64,000 nucleotides of DNA from an uncultured Collinsella sp. (GCA_902465105.1 CABQLM010000004.1:1-64000); one strand, 5' to 3'. Positions 26,403 to 35,554 are shown, counted from the first letter of the stretch. A program made the numbers and translations. Notes: generated from the sequence alone by a model not told the origin.

Positions 26403-27236
26403 CTACATCGCCATTCCGCCGTCGACGCGTACGACCTCGCCCGTAATGTAGGCAGCCGCATCGCTCGCCAAAAAGCGCACCACGCCGGCCACTTCCTCGG
26501 GGCGCGCCATACGCTTTAGGGGAATCTGCTCCTCGGTTGCCGCGCGAACCTTCTCCGAGAGCTTTGTCGTCATATCCGTCTCGACAAACCCGGGGGCGAC
26601 CGCGTTCACTCGTACGCCGCGGGGCGCAAGCTCGCGCGCTACCGCCTTGGTCAGGCCGATAACGCCCGCCTTGGAGGCAGCATAGTTGGCCTGCCCGGCA
26701 ACCGCCTTGGTCAGGCCGATGACGCCCGCCTTGGAGGCAGCGTAGTTGGCTTGCCCGGCATTGCCCATCAGGCCCACGACCGAGCTCATGTTGACGACGC
26801 AACCGCCGCGCTGGCGCATAAAGGTCTTGGTGAGTGCGCGCGTCATATTGAATGTTCCCTTGAGATTGACATCAAGCACGCGATCGAAGGCGTCATCGCC
26901 CATGCGTATGAGTAGGCCATCGCGGGTGATGCCGGCGTTGTTGACAAGCGCCCAAATGGAGCCAAAGTCGTTGAGGACCGCTTCCACGCACGCGTTGACG
27001 GCAGCGGGGTCGGCCACGTCGCATTGATATGCGCGTGACGCGGCGCCGGCCGCCTCGCAGGCTTCGCACGTCTCGCGCGCCGCATCGACGCCGCCGGCAT
27101 AGACAACGGCGATATCAAAGCCGTCCTCCGCCAGACCGACAGCGCAGGCGCGGCCGATACCCCGCGAGCCGCCCGTGACCAGTGCCACGCGACGCGAGTC
27201 GTTGCGCTCGAGCGCGCCGTTGTTCAAGTTGCCCAT
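26403..27236 (-). CDS. fabG: 3-oxoacyl-ACP reductase
   Basis: A short-chain dehydrogenase: GGSRGIG nucleotide loop at about residues 22-28, NNAG, the Ser in NMSSVVGLMG, and the YAASK catalytic pair. It reduces 3-oxoacyl-ACP with NADPH. At 277 residues it is about 20 too long because a 60-bp in-frame duplication (26641-26760) repeats QANYAASKAGVIGLTKAVA, including the active-site Tyr and Lys. Start ATG at 27236 has AAAGGA. Confidence 0.94.
   Translation of the reverse strand: MGNLNNGALERNDSRRVALVTGGSRGIGRACAVGLAEDGFDIAVVYAGGVDAARETCEACEAAGAASRAYQCDVADPAAVNACVEAVLNDFGSIWALVNNAGITRDGLLIRMGDDAFDRVLDVNLKGTFNMTRALTKTFMRQRGGCVVNMSSVVGLMGNAGQANYAASKAGVIGLTKAVAGQANYAASKAGVIGLTKAVARELAPRGVRVNAVAPGFVETDMTTKLSEKVRAATEEQIPLKRMARPEEVAGVVRFLASDAAAYITGEVVRVDGGMAM
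26641..26760. repeat. 60-bp in-frame tandem duplication over the FabG active site
   Basis: Copies 26641-26700 and 26701-26760 differ at three positions, all silent or nearly so. The YxxxK motif appears twice, which no normal short-chain dehydrogenase has. Confidence 0.95.
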
Positions 27237-27266
27237 GTCATTCCTTTCGGGTTACAGCCCTGTGGC

Positions 27267-28193
27267 CTATGCGAGCTCGTCGGCAATAGCTGCGACCTGC
27301 TCGGCCGTTTCGCACGAATACACGCGAACGTCGCTCAGCGTACGCTTGACCAGGCCCGACAGCGTTTTGCCAGGGCCGACCTCAATAAACGTGTCGATGC
27401 CCTGATCCTGCAGGGTATGCAGCGTGTCGACCCAGCGAACGGCATGGCTCACCTGGTTGGCCAAGACATCCGATGCCGCTCGCGGGTCCGCCGGATAGGG
27501 TGCCGCCGTCATGTTTGCCATGACCGGAATCAGCAGCGAAGACGGCGCGTTGCCGGCTTGGATATACGTCGCCAGCCCCTCAGTCGCCTCGGCCATATAG
27601 GGGCTATGGAATGCACCCGACACCGCGACCTTCATGGCGCGACCGCCAGCCTCTTTTACCAGGACGTCGAGGGTCTGCAACGCATCGGGCGCTCCGGCCA
27701 CAACCGTCTGTTGGGGACTGTTGTAGTTGACCGGCCAGCAGTCCTCGCCGGCCTGTTTTGCCAGGCCCTCGACTTGCGCCGCATCGAGCTTGATGACGGC
27801 GCGCATGCCGCCCGGATGGCGCTCGGCAGCCGCGGCCATTAGCGCCGCGCGCTCGCACACGAGCTCAAAGCCCGCTCGCGTATCGAATGCCCCCGCAAAG
27901 GTGAGCGCGGCGACCTCGCCCAGCGAAAAACCCGCACAGGCGGCAGGTACCACGCCGCGCTCACGCAGGGCGGCAGCCGCTGCCAGGTCGTGAACGAACA
28001 CGCACGGCTGCGTGTTCTCGGTCTGCGAGAGTTCCTCCTTCGAAGCGCTCCGGCACTGCTCGCTGGTCCCCGGGCGCACCTCGTCGGCAATGGCGAACAC
28101 CTCAGCGGCCGCCGGCGATGCCTCGATCAGGTCGACGGCCATCGCGGGGTGCTGGGCGCCCTGGCCGGCAAACAGAAACGCTACGCTACCCAT
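27267..28193 (-). CDS. fabD: Malonyl-CoA:ACP transacylase
   Basis: A 308-residue acyltransferase: FLFAGQGAQHPAMAVDLIEA at the start, the nucleophile in AGFSLGEVAALTFAGAF, the Arg-containing helix FELVCERAALM and the catalytic His in GAFHSPYM. It loads malonate on ACP. It overlaps fabK by 13 bp. Confidence 0.95.
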   Translation of the reverse strand: MGSVAFLFAGQGAQHPAMAVDLIEASPAAAEVFAIADEVRPGTSEQCRSASKEELSQTENTQPCVFVHDLAAAAALRERGVVPAACAGFSLGEVAALTFAGAFDTRAGFELVCERAALMAAAAERHPGGMRAVIKLDAAQVEGLAKQAGEDCWPVNYNSPQQTVVAGAPDALQTLDVLVKEAGGRAMKVAVSGAFHSPYMAEATEGLATYIQAGNAPSSLLIPVMANMTAAPYPADPRAASDVLANQVSHAVRWVDTLHTLQDQGIDTFIEVGPGKTLSGLVKRTLSDVRVYSCETAEQVAAIADELA

Positions 28194-29146
28194 GCGGACG
28201 CACCCTTCAGGACGCGCTCGGCGCCATCGACCAGGTCGTCAACGATTTCGCGTGCGCTCTGGCGCTCGCTAACCATGCCGGCGATCTGTCCACACAAAAA
28301 CGAACCCTCTTCGTAATTGCCGTCCTTGGCGGCCTTGCGAAGGGCGCCCGTGCCCATGGCCCCGAGCTCCTCGACACTTACGCCCGCCGCCTCGCTTTTG
28401 GCGTAGGCGTTGCTGAAGGGGCTTTTGAGGGCACGCACCGGGTGTCCCGTCGAGCGGCCGGTCGCACGCGTCGAGGTGTCGTTGGCCTTTAGGACCATCT
28501 CTTTGTACTGCTCCGATACGGTGCACTCGTCTGCGACCAGAAAGCGCGTACCCACCTGCACGCCGGCGGCGCCCAGCATAAAGGCGGCCGCCACGCCGCG
28601 GCCGTCGGCAATACCGCCGGCAGCCACGACGGGAATGTCGACCGCATCGACGACCTGCGGCACCAGTGCCATCGTCGAGGTCTCGCCAATATGGCCGCCC
28701 GATTCGGTACCCTCGGCAACCACGGCAGTGCCCTCGGCAACAACCGCCGTGGCTCCGCGACGCGCCACGAGACGCGCCAGCGCCACCGAAGCAACGACCG
28801 GGATGACCTTGATGCCCGCCTCGTTCCACGCCTTCATGTACTTGGTGGGATTACCGGCACCCGTCACGACGACCGGCACCCGCTCGTCAATCACGACCTG
28901 CGCGACCTCGTCGGCAAACGGGCTCATCAGCATGACGTTCACGCCAAAGGGCTTATCCGTCCTGGCGCGCAGCTCGTGAATCTGATCGCGCAGCCAGTTG
29001 GCGTCGGCGTTCATGGCCGCGATAATCCCTAAGCCGCCCGCCGCGGACACTGCGGACGCCAACGAGGCGTCGGCAATCCAGGCCATGCCGCCCTGGAACA
29101 CGGGCTTTTCGATGCCGAGCAGATCGCAGAGAGGAGTCTTGAGCAT
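28181..29146 (-). CDS. fabK: Enoyl-ACP reductase II (FMN-dependent)
   Basis: A 321-residue FabK/nitronate-monooxygenase-fold flavoprotein: PVFQGGMAWIADASLASAVS, GGLGIIAAMNADANWLR, then AEGTESGGHIGE and VVAAGGIADGRGVAAAFMLG for phosphate and flavin binding. In a fab operon without fabI this is the enoyl reductase that completes the cycle; FabK enzymes are not sensitive to triclosan. A 21-bp duplication adds TAVVAEG once (28710-28751). acpP precedes it by 2 bp. Confidence 0.92.
   Translation of the reverse strand: MLKTPLCDLLGIEKPVFQGGMAWIADASLASAVSAAGGLGIIAAMNADANWLRDQIHELRARTDKPFGVNVMLMSPFADEVAQVVIDERVPVVVTGAGNPTKYMKAWNEAGIKVIPVVASVALARLVARRGATAVVAEGTAVVAEGTESGGHIGETSTMALVPQVVDAVDIPVVAAGGIADGRGVAAAFMLGAAGVQVGTRFLVADECTVSEQYKEMVLKANDTSTRATGRSTGHPVRALKSPFSNAYAKSEAAGVSVEELGAMGTGALRKAAKDGNYEEGSFLCGQIAGMVSERQSAREIVDDLVDGAERVLKGASAWVA
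28710..28751. repeat. 21-bp in-frame tandem duplication in fabK
   Basis: Units 28710-28730 and 28731-28751 (CCCTCGGCAACMACSGCMGTG-like) differ at a few positions and add seven residues just before the conserved SGGH. Confidence 0.8.
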
Positions 29147-29148
29147 CT

Positions 29149-29385
29149 CTACTTCTCCAATGCCGCCTCGACCGTATCGGCGAACTCGCCGACCGTCTTG
29201 GGGTTCTCCTCGGTATCGAGCTCGATGCCAAACTCGTCCTCGACGGCGACGAGGATCTCGACGGTGCCAAGACTGTCGAGGCCAATCTCCTCGAGCGTGG
29301 ACTCGGGCTTCATCTCGACGTCGTCAAGGCCGGCGGTCTCGCGGATAACGTCGCAAACGCGCTCGAAGGTCTTCTGATCTGCCAT
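29149..29385 (-). CDS. acpP: Acyl carrier protein
   Basis: A 78-residue acidic helical protein. The phosphopantetheine Ser is in EEIGLDSLGTVEILVAVEDE, a normal ACP signature (DSL). It carries acyl intermediates for all Fab enzymes of the operon. GGAGAA precedes its ATG. It sits between fabH and fabK. Confidence 0.95.
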   Translation of the reverse strand: MADQKTFERVCDVIRETAGLDDVEMKPESTLEEIGLDSLGTVEILVAVEDEFGIELDTEENPKTVGEFADTVEAALEK

Positions 29386-29437
29386 GGTAGTTCTCCTTTG
29401 TTTGTGCCCTTGGGGCGTTTTTATTTCCTATGTGCGA

Positions 29438-30397
29438 CTACTTCCAACGAAGCAGATAGCCACCTATATCCAGACCGGCGCCAAATCCAACGAGGGCGAT
29501 GATGTCGCCCGCATTCAGTGCGCCGGTGCGTGCCAGCCGGTCAAGCGCAAAGGGAATGCAGGCGCTCGAAATGTTGCCGGTCTCGCGCAGCGTTCGAACC
29601 ACGCGCTCGTCTGGCACGCCGAGGCGCTTGACCGCCTGACTTAGGATTCGTTCGTTAGCCTGATGGAATACAAAATGATCGATGTCTTCGACCAAAATGC
29701 CCGCATCGCTCGCAAGCTTATGGACCGTGTCGCAGATGGCGTTGACGCCGAACTTGAACACGCGGCGGCCATTCATGGACAGCACGCTCTCGCTATCTGC
29801 GGAGGCCTTAAACGGCGAGGTGCCGACCAGACCGGGAACGCGCAAGGTCTCGACGTCGGGCGCCGTCGAAAGCTCAACGGCAAGGGGACTGTCTCCCCCA
29901 GCCTCAATCACTGCGGCGCCTGCCCCATCGCCAAAGAGCACGCAGGTGGCGCGGTCGGTCCAGTCGAGCGCGCGCGTCATCTGCTCGGCAGCAACGACAA
30001 GCACGCGTTCGGCACGGCCGCGGGCGATATAGCCCTCGGCGACATCGAACGCAAATACGAAGCCGGCGCAGGCCGCCGAGACATCGAAGGCAGGGCACGT
30101 CGCGCCCAGTCGCTCTGCAACGGCACACGCCTCGGCGGGAACAAGGTGGTCACCCGTCGTCGTCGAGCAGACGATCAGATCCAGCTGGCTCGCATCGATT
30201 CCGGACACCTGGAGTGCCCGCTCACTCGCCGCTACGGCAAGATCGTCAAGTGACTCGGTGGTGCAGACATGGCGGCTCTTGATACCCGTGCGGGTAAAAA
30301 TCCACTCATCCGAGGTATCGAGGAACTCGGACAGCTCGTCATTGGAAACACTGCGCTTAGGAAGCGCCGAGCCTGTTCCCAGAATCGTGAAACCCAT
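29438..30397 (-). CDS. fabH: 3-oxoacyl-ACP synthase III
   Basis: A 319-residue initiating condensing enzyme. Catalytic Cys in DVSAACAGFVFAFDVAEG, His in FVFHQANERIL, Asn in RETGNISSACIPFAL. It condenses acetyl-CoA (or a branched starter) with malonyl-ACP and is first gene of the operon. The start region is duplicated (30387-30440): ATG at 30397 and an in-frame ATG at 30424 each have AGGAGGTTAGTG upstream. The inner one gives the family-like N-terminus MGFTILGTGSALP. Confidence 0.94.
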   Translation of the reverse strand: MGFTILGTGSALPKRSVSNDELSEFLDTSDEWIFTRTGIKSRHVCTTESLDDLAVAASERALQVSGIDASQLDLIVCSTTTGDHLVPAEACAVAERLGATCPAFDVSAACAGFVFAFDVAEGYIARGRAERVLVVAAEQMTRALDWTDRATCVLFGDGAGAAVIEAGGDSPLAVELSTAPDVETLRVPGLVGTSPFKASADSESVLSMNGRRVFKFGVNAICDTVHKLASDAGILVEDIDHFVFHQANERILSQAVKRLGVPDERVVRTLRETGNISSACIPFALDRLARTGALNAGDIIALVGFGAGLDIGGYLLRWK

Positions 30398-30440
30398 CAC
30401 TAACCTCCTTTGAGTGAAACCCATCACTAACCTCCTTTGA
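30387..30440 (-). repeat. 27-bp duplication of the fabH ribosome site and start codon
   Basis: Exact copies 30387-30413 and 30414-30440 each hold AGGAGGTTAGTG and ATGGGTTTCAC. Both starts are in frame, so the longer product would only gain MGFTQRRLV. Confidence 0.95.
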
Positions 30441-30442
30441 GT

Positions 30443-30506
30443 TGTTGACGTGTTTACATCGACCAAGAGAGGATAGCGCATTTCAGTCGTTGTTGACGTG
30501 TTAACA
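30443..30506 (-). promoter_or_regulatory. Candidate fab promoter flanked by two operator-like dyads
   Basis: Two near-identical 16-mers, TGTTGACGTGTTTACA (30443-30458) and TGTTGACGTGTTAACA (30491-30506), start 48 bp apart. Each is an imperfect palindrome with TGTT and AACA-like ends. On the minus strand TATCCT (complement of 30470-30475) is a good -10 box and lies between them, so one site covers the -35 area and the other the start of the transcript. This placement suits a repressor of the fatty-acid operon. The regulator is not in this window. Confidence 0.55.
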
Positions 30507-30600
30507 TTAAATTGTCCAAATGCGACAAAGGCTTCACATTGTGTCTGTCTCTCGACACCATTGCGTTATTCACTTATTAATTAAGGAGGTAGCAGCCGTT

Positions 30601-31377
30601 ATGGATGCCAAATTAACGATAGTCGACGTAACCGGATCGACCAACGATGACCTGCTCGAAGCAGGAAAACAGGGAGCGCCGCACGGCACAGGACTTGCCG
30701 CCCGGGCTCAGACAGCAGGACGCGGCCGGCGCGGCCATAAGTGGGATTCAACCGCCGGCAACCTATTGCTTTCGATTATCCTGCGTCCATGCGTTAATCC
30801 TGCAAAGTACTCTGGTCTTGCCGCCGTAAGCGGCCTAGCGGTGCTCGAGGCGCTCGAAAAGCAGGGTCTTGCAAACGAGATTGGCCTCAAATGGCCCAAC
30901 GACCTGGTCGCGCGAGGACGCAAGCTCGGCGGTATTCTGGTCGAAGCCGCACGCGACAACAATGGCATGCCCTTCGCCGTCTGCGGCATTGGCGTCAACG
31001 TGAACTACACGCCCCAAGAGGTCCCCGATGGCGGCCTGCCGGCAATCGGTCTCTCGGACCTCAACGAGAGCGTTCCCACCGTCGACATGCTACTCAAGGA
31101 TGTCTATCATGCGGTCGTGACCGCTGTAGACACATGGTCAGAGCGCCTCAACGCCATGGAAGAAAACACCGGACCGCTCGCGCCCGTCCACGGCGAATAT
31201 GTCGCTCGCCTCAATTGGATTGGGGAGCACGTTATCGCCCGCTCCCCCGCAGGAAACGAGCTGGCACGCGGCATCTTTAAAACCGTCGATGACTTTGGTC
31301 GCGCGTGCATCGAGACAGAAGACGACTTGCGATCCTTCCATTTTGAGGAGGCATCGCTGCGCCCCTTGAGCGAATAG
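30601..31377 (+). CDS. birA: Biotin--[acetyl-CoA carboxylase] ligase
   Basis: A 258-residue biotin protein ligase without the N-terminal HTH, so not a biotin repressor. VTGSTNDDLLEAG and the biotin/ATP loop TAGRGRRGHKW are clear, with LKWPNDLVARGRKLGGILVE and GIGVNVNY following. It attaches biotin to AccB, encoded in the divergent fab operon. ATG 30601 has AAGGAGGT 10 nt upstream. It ends at a terminator shared with rpsJ. Confidence 0.94.
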   Translation: MDAKLTIVDVTGSTNDDLLEAGKQGAPHGTGLAARAQTAGRGRRGHKWDSTAGNLLLSIILRPCVNPAKYSGLAAVSGLAVLEALEKQGLANEIGLKWPNDLVARGRKLGGILVEAARDNNGMPFAVCGIGVNVNYTPQEVPDGGLPAIGLSDLNESVPTVDMLLKDVYHAVVTAVDTWSERLNAMEENTGPLAPVHGEYVARLNWIGEHVIARSPAGNELARGIFKTVDDFGRACIETEDDLRSFHFEEASLRPLSE

Positions 31378-31438
31378 GGCGCCGCAGCCACCTCCTCGGC
31401 AGCATTGCCTGGCAGTCCAAACCATCATTCAAAACAAA

Positions 31439-31472
31439 AGAGCCCCGCTACCGTAATGGCAGCGGGGCTCTG
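31439..31472. terminator. Bidirectional terminator between birA and rpsJ
   Basis: AGAGCCCCGCT pairs with AGCGGGGCTCT. On the minus strand it is followed by TTTTG. It ends the str operon and birA. Confidence 0.88.
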
Positions 31473-31492
31473 TAAGCTATGAGCGATATCGC

Positions 31493-31801
31493 TTAGAGCT
31501 TGATGTCGATGTCGACGCCAGCGGGGAGGTCGAGACGCATGAGCGAATCAACGGTGCCCGAGGTGGGGTCGAGAATGTCGATGAGGCGCTTGTGAGTGCG
31601 CATCTCGAACTGCTCACGGGAGTCCTTGTTCACGTGCGGCGAGCGGATAACCGTGTACAGGTTGCGCTCGGTGGGCAGGGGGACAGGACCGGAAACACGA
31701 GCGCCGGTCTTCTGAGCGGTCTCGACGATGAGCTTCGCGGACTGATCGACGACCTCGTGATCATAGCCCTTGAGGCGAATGCGGATCTTCTGGGTAGCCA
31801 A
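31493..31801 (-). CDS. rpsJ: 30S ribosomal protein S10
   Basis: A 102-residue S10: [20 protein letters not shown], then [20 protein letters not shown] and [16 protein letters not shown]. It is normally the first gene of the S10 operon, but here it is the last gene of the str operon, 61 bp after fusA. S10 is also NusE in antitermination. Confidence 0.98.
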   Translation of the reverse strand: MATQKIRIRLKGYDHEVVDQSAKLIVETAQKTGARVSGPVPLPTERNLYTVIRSPHVNKDSREQFEMRTHKRLIDILDPTSGTVDSLMRLDLPAGVDIDIKL

Positions 31802-31862
31802 CTTAAACCTCCAAAGAGTGCGAGAGATGTTCTCGCAGGATTACGTAACAGAGAGCTCGAAC

Positions 31863-33962
31863 TTAAGCGTTCTTGCTCATGACCTCGTCCACGATGGACT
31901 TGGGCGCGGGCTCATAAGAGTCGAACTGCATCGTGTAGGATGCACGGCCCTGGGTCTGGGAGCGAAGGTCGGTAGCGTAACCGAACATCTCGCCCAGCGG
32001 CACCTTGGCACGGATGAGCTTGCTGTTCTTGCGATCCTCCATGCCCTCGATCTTGCCGCGGCGACCGGAGAGGTTGCCCATAACGTCGCCCATGTACTGC
32101 TCGGGGGTCTCGACCTCGACAGCCATGATCGGCTCGAGCAGCTGCGGATCGGACTTCTTGAGGGCGTCCTTGATAGCCATGGAACCGGCGATCTTGAAGG
32201 CGGCCTCGGAGGAGTCGACCTCGTGGTAAGAACCGTCGAACAGGGTGACCTTGACGTCGAGGACCGGGAAGCCGGCGATAACACCGGTGTTCAGGGCCTC
32301 CTGAATGCCCTTGTCGATGGACGGGATGTACTCCTTGGGCACGACGCCGCCGACGATAGCGTTGACGAACTCGTAGCCGAAGCCCTCCTCCATCTTCTCG
32401 AGCTTGATGACAGCGTGGCCGTACTGACCGCGACCGCCGGACTGACGGACGAACTTGCCCTCAGCCTTCTCGACGTCGTGACCAGCGGTCTCGCGGTAGG
32501 CAACCTGGGGCTTACCAACGTTAGCGTCAACCTTGAACTCGCGGAGCAGACGGTCGACGATGATCTCGAGGTGCAGCTCGCCCATGCCGGCGATGATGGT
32601 CTGGCCGGTCTCGTGGTTGGTGGACACCTGGAAGGTCGGGTCCTCCTCGGCGAGCTTGGTCAGAGCCAGGGACATCTTGTCCTGCTCGGCCTTGGTCTTG
32701 GGCTCGATGGCAACGTCGATAACGGGCTTGGCGAACTCGATCTTCTCGAGGACGATCTCCTTGCCCTCGGCGCACAGGGTGTCACCGGTGGTGGAGTTCT
32801 TGAAGCCGACGCAAGCGACGATGTCGCCGGCGGCAGCGTCGTCACGGTCGATACGCTCGGCGGCGTTCATCTCGAGGATGCGGCCGAGGCGCTCGCGCTG
32901 ACCGTTGGAAGCATTGATCACGTAGGAGCCGGACTCGGCACGGCCGGAGTAAACGCGGACGTAGGTGAGCTTACCGACGAACGGGTCGGTCATGATCTTG
33001 AAGACCAGGCCGGAGAAGGGCTCGTCGAAGGAAGGATGACGCTGGATCTCCTCGCCGGTGTCCGGATCGGTGCCGGTGACGGCCTCAACGTCGAGCGGGC
33101 TGGGCAGGTAGTCGACGACAGCGTCGAGCAGCTCCTGGACGCCCTTGTTCTTGTAGGCGGAGCCCACGAAGACGAGGTTGAGCTCGTTGGCCAGAACGCC
33201 CTTGCGCAGAGCAGCCTTGAGCTCCTCGACGGTGAAGTCCTCCTCCATGAGGATCTTCTCCATGAGCTCGTCGTCAAAGCTGGCAGCAGCGTCGAGGAGC
33301 TCCTCGCGCTTGGTGGCAGCGATGTCAGCGAACTCAGCCGGGATCTCGTCCATCGGCTCGGGGTAGGTCATGCCCTTGTCGTCGGCCTTGAAGTCCCATG
33401 CGGTCATGGTGACGAGGTCGATGACGCCCCAGAAGTTGTCCTCGGCGCCCATCGGGACCTGAGCGGCCACGGCGTTGGCGTCGAGACGATCCTTCATGGT
33501 CTCGATAGCGTTGAAGAAGTCAGCGCCCACGCGGTCATACTTGTTGATGAAGGCGATGCGGGGGACGTTGAAGGTAGAAGCCTGACGCCAAACGGTCTCA
33601 GACTGGGGCTGAACGCCGGCAACGGCATCGAAGACGGCGACAGCGCCATCGAGGACGCGCAGGCAGCGCTCGACCTCGGCGGTGAAGTCAACGTGGCCCG
33701 GGGTGTCGATGATCTGGATGCGGTAGTCAGTACCGTCCTTCTTCCAGAAGCACGTGGTAGCAGCGGAGGTAATGGTTACGCCGCGCTCCTGCTCCTGAAC
33801 CATCCAGTCCATGGTGGCAGCGCCCTCATGGACCTCACCGATCTTGTGGGTCTTACCGGTGTAGTAAAGAATACGCTCGGTCGTGGTGGTCTTACCGGCA
33901 TCGATGTGAGCCATGATGCCGATGTTACGGGTATCGGAAAGCTTGTACTTAGGCTTAGCCAT
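31863..33962 (-). CDS. fusA: Elongation factor G
   Basis: A 699-residue EF-G of normal length. G1 [15 protein letters not shown], the GTT-type switch [27 protein letters not shown] and [10 protein letters not shown] are present, with domain [22 protein letters not shown]. It drives translocation on the ribosome. It lies between rpsG and rpsJ; tuf, often next, is absent. Confidence 0.98.
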   Translation of the reverse strand: MAKPKYKLSDTRNIGIMAHIDAGKTTTTERILYYTGKTHKIGEVHEGAATMDWMVQEQERGVTITSAATTCFWKKDGTDYRIQIIDTPGHVDFTAEVERCLRVLDGAVAVFDAVAGVQPQSETVWRQASTFNVPRIAFINKYDRVGADFFNAIETMKDRLDANAVAAQVPMGAEDNFWGVIDLVTMTAWDFKADDKGMTYPEPMDEIPAEFADIAATKREELLDAAASFDDELMEKILMEEDFTVEELKAALRKGVLANELNLVFVGSAYKNKGVQELLDAVVDYLPSPLDVEAVTGTDPDTGEEIQRHPSFDEPFSGLVFKIMTDPFVGKLTYVRVYSGRAESGSYVINASNGQRERLGRILEMNAAERIDRDDAAAGDIVACVGFKNSTTGDTLCAEGKEIVLEKIEFAKPVIDVAIEPKTKAEQDKMSLALTKLAEEDPTFQVSTNHETGQTIIAGMGELHLEIIVDRLLREFKVDANVGKPQVAYRETAGHDVEKAEGKFVRQSGGRGQYGHAVIKLEKMEEGFGYEFVNAIVGGVVPKEYIPSIDKGIQEALNTGVIAGFPVLDVKVTLFDGSYHEVDSSEAAFKIAGSMAIKDALKKSDPQLLEPIMAVEVETPEQYMGDVMGNLSGRRGKIEGMEDRKNSKLIRAKVPLGEMFGYATDLRSQTQGRASYTMQFDSYEPAPKSIVDEVMSKNA

Positions 33963-33981
33963 GTTAGTTCCTTACCTTAAC

Positions 33982-34455
33982 TTACCAACGATAGTGAGAG
34001 AACGCGCGGTTGGCCTCGGCCATCTTGAAGACGTCCTCACGCTTCTTGACGGAAGCGCCCAGGCCGTTGGAAGCGTCGAGGATCTCGTTGGCGAGACGCT
34101 CGGCCATGGTCTTCTCCTTGCGAGCGCGGGAGAAGTTGACAATCCAGCGGATACCCAGAGCGGTGGAACGACGGGAGTTGACCTCCATCGGGACCTGATA
34201 GGTAGCGCCACCGACACGCTTGGGCTTAACCTCGAGCGTGGGCTTGACGTTGTCCATAGCCTTCTTGAAGGTAGCGAGAGCGTCGCCGCCCTCGGACTTC
34301 TCGGCAACGATCTCGAAAGCGGTGTAAACGATGCGCTCAGCGGTGGCCTTCTTGCCGTCAAGAAGGACCTTGTTGATGAGCTGAGTCACCAGGCGGTTGT
34401 TGTAAACGGCGTCAGGCTGAACCTCACGACGATTAGCTGCTGCACGACGCGGCAT
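33982..34455 (-). CDS. rpsG: 30S ribosomal protein S7
   Basis: A 157-residue S7: [59 protein letters not shown]. It nucleates the 30S head. It follows rpsL by 73 bp and precedes fusA by 19 bp. Confidence 0.98.
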   Translation of the reverse strand: MPRRAAANRREVQPDAVYNNRLVTQLINKVLLDGKKATAERIVYTAFEIVAEKSEGGDALATFKKAMDNVKPTLEVKPKRVGGATYQVPMEVNSRRSTALGIRWIVNFSRARKEKTMAERLANEILDASNGLGASVKKREDVFKMAEANRAFSHYRW

Positions 34456-34528
34456 GTGAAATCTCCTTAAGTGTCTACCGTGCGGCGCTTAGGCGGCACA
34501 CGGCGAAAGTATCAAAACGTTATCTGGC

Positions 34529-34906
34529 TTATTTAGCCTTGGGGCGCTTAGCACCGTACTTGGAACGGGCCTGCATACGGTTCTGGACCGGAGCAGCGTC
34601 GTAGGCGCCACGGATGACGTGATAACGGACACCAGGGAGGTCACGGACACGACCGCCGCGGACGAGCACGATGGAGTGCTCCTGCAGGTTGTGGCCCTCA
34701 CCCGGGATGTAAGCAGTAACTTCGATGCCGTTGACAAGGCGAACACGGGCAACCTTACGAAGAGCCGAGTTCGGCTTCTTGGGGCTCGTGGTGAAGACGC
34801 GGGTGCACACGCCGCGCTTCTGGGAGTTGTGCTGCAGAGCAGCGTTCTTGGACTTCTTGGGCACGGAACGACGGCCCTGGCGAACCAGCTGGTTAATAGT
34901 AGGCAA
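34529..34906 (-). CDS. rpsL: 30S ribosomal protein S12
   Basis: A 125-residue S12, first gene of the str operon. [20 protein letters not shown], the decoding loop [19 protein letters not shown] with the streptomycin-type Lys, and [20 protein letters not shown]. Nothing suggests resistance substitutions. Transcription probably starts from the promoter at 35000-35028, giving a leader of about 85 nt. Confidence 0.98.
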   Translation of the reverse strand: MPTINQLVRQGRRSVPKKSKNAALQHNSQKRGVCTRVFTTSPKKPNSALRKVARVRLVNGIEVTAYIPGEGHNLQEHSIVLVRGGRVRDLPGVRYHVIRGAYDAAPVQNRMQARSKYGAKRPKAK

Positions 34907-34999
34907 AGCGTACTCCTTCTCGAATGATTCCAGCTTTCTGTAAAGTGCAACGGCTTGAATCGAGGGGTCAGCATCCCCCTACGAAACACGCAGTTCGAT

Positions 35000-35028
35000 A
35001 GGATACGTGCCGTTAGCTGTGCCGTCAA
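35000..35028 (-). promoter_or_regulatory. rpsL (str operon) promoter
   Basis: On the minus strand TTGACG (complement of 35023-35028), 17 bp, then TATCCT (complement of 35000-35005). This is a near-consensus primary sigma promoter 94 bp before rpsL. Confidence 0.75.
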
Positions 35029-35032
35029 CAGA

Positions 35033-35052
35033 CCACGCCGCCGGGCGTATCC
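35033..35052 (-). promoter_or_regulatory. Ribosomal-operon element upstream of the rpsL promoter
   Basis: CCACGCCGCCGGGCGTATCC shares 15-16 of 20 positions with the elements at 17556-17575 and 15691-15710. It ends 5 bp upstream of the -35 box, where an activator or sigma-contacting factor could bind. Confidence 0.45.
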
Positions 35053-35109
35053 TAAAATGAGCACATTTCCGCAAAGCCTACACAAAAGGAATCCCCTTCT
35101 GTACGCAGG

Positions 35110-35254
35110 GGCGGATTCCCGGGCCGGGCGGCCTGCGGTTTAAGTTTGCTGCTCTACAGTCCTGGCTCGCACGGAGGCCACATTAAGTGGCCTCCGGCTC
35201 GTGCGGAACTCGCGACAAACTTAAACCGCAGGCCGCCCGGCCCGGGAATCCGCC
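35110..35254. repeat. Long hairpin element 2, upstream of rpsL
   Basis: Perfect 39-bp arms, 35110-35148 and 35216-35254, enclose a 67-bp core (35149-35215) that starts CTGCTCTACAGTCCTG and ends CGGAACTCGCGA as in element 1. The inner hairpin is GGAGGCCAC-ATTAA-GTGGCCTCC, a compensated variant of element 1. The arms are unrelated in sequence to those of elements 1 and 3. It lies 82 bp upstream of the rpsL promoter in the 682-bp gap 34907-35588. Confidence 0.92.
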
Positions 35255-35274
35255 GTGCTCGTCGGGGCAACGTC

Positions 35275-35310
35275 ACCTGCCAAAAAGGGACAGGTTTATT
35301 TTGGTCGGTT
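35275..35310. repeat. Hairpin repeat with GGGACAGG loop, decayed stem
   Basis: Near copy of 8684-8720: ACCTGCCAAAA, GGGACAGG loop, TTTTGGTCGGT. Two stem mismatches suggest decay. Confidence 0.65.
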
Positions 35311-35377
35311 TTATCCGGGGAAACGTCGCGCTCCAGCGGTGAACCGCTCTCATCTGTCGCATGGAAATCGGCGGCGT

Positions 35378-35508
35378 TTTCGGAAGTATGCGGCAAATTC
35401 TGTACTTACCGAGCACACAGGGGTTTTGCGATAGCAAACCCGCAGGTAGAGCGCTTGAGCATATACGGTGTGGTCGACCCATCGAGATTTTGCCGCATAC
35501 TTCCGAAA
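35378..35508. repeat. 24-bp inverted repeat enclosing an 83-bp folded segment
   Basis: Arms 35378-35401 (TTTCGGAAGTATGCGGCAAA...) and 35485-35508 (complementary, 23 of 24). The centre folds again (GGGTTTTGC with GCAAACCC, about 35413-35432). No ORF. It may be a small non-autonomous mobile repeat or an RNA. Confidence 0.7.
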
Positions 35509-35554
35509 TTCAGACGAATATCGCTCGCTTTAACCGCCCATGTAACACAAAATA

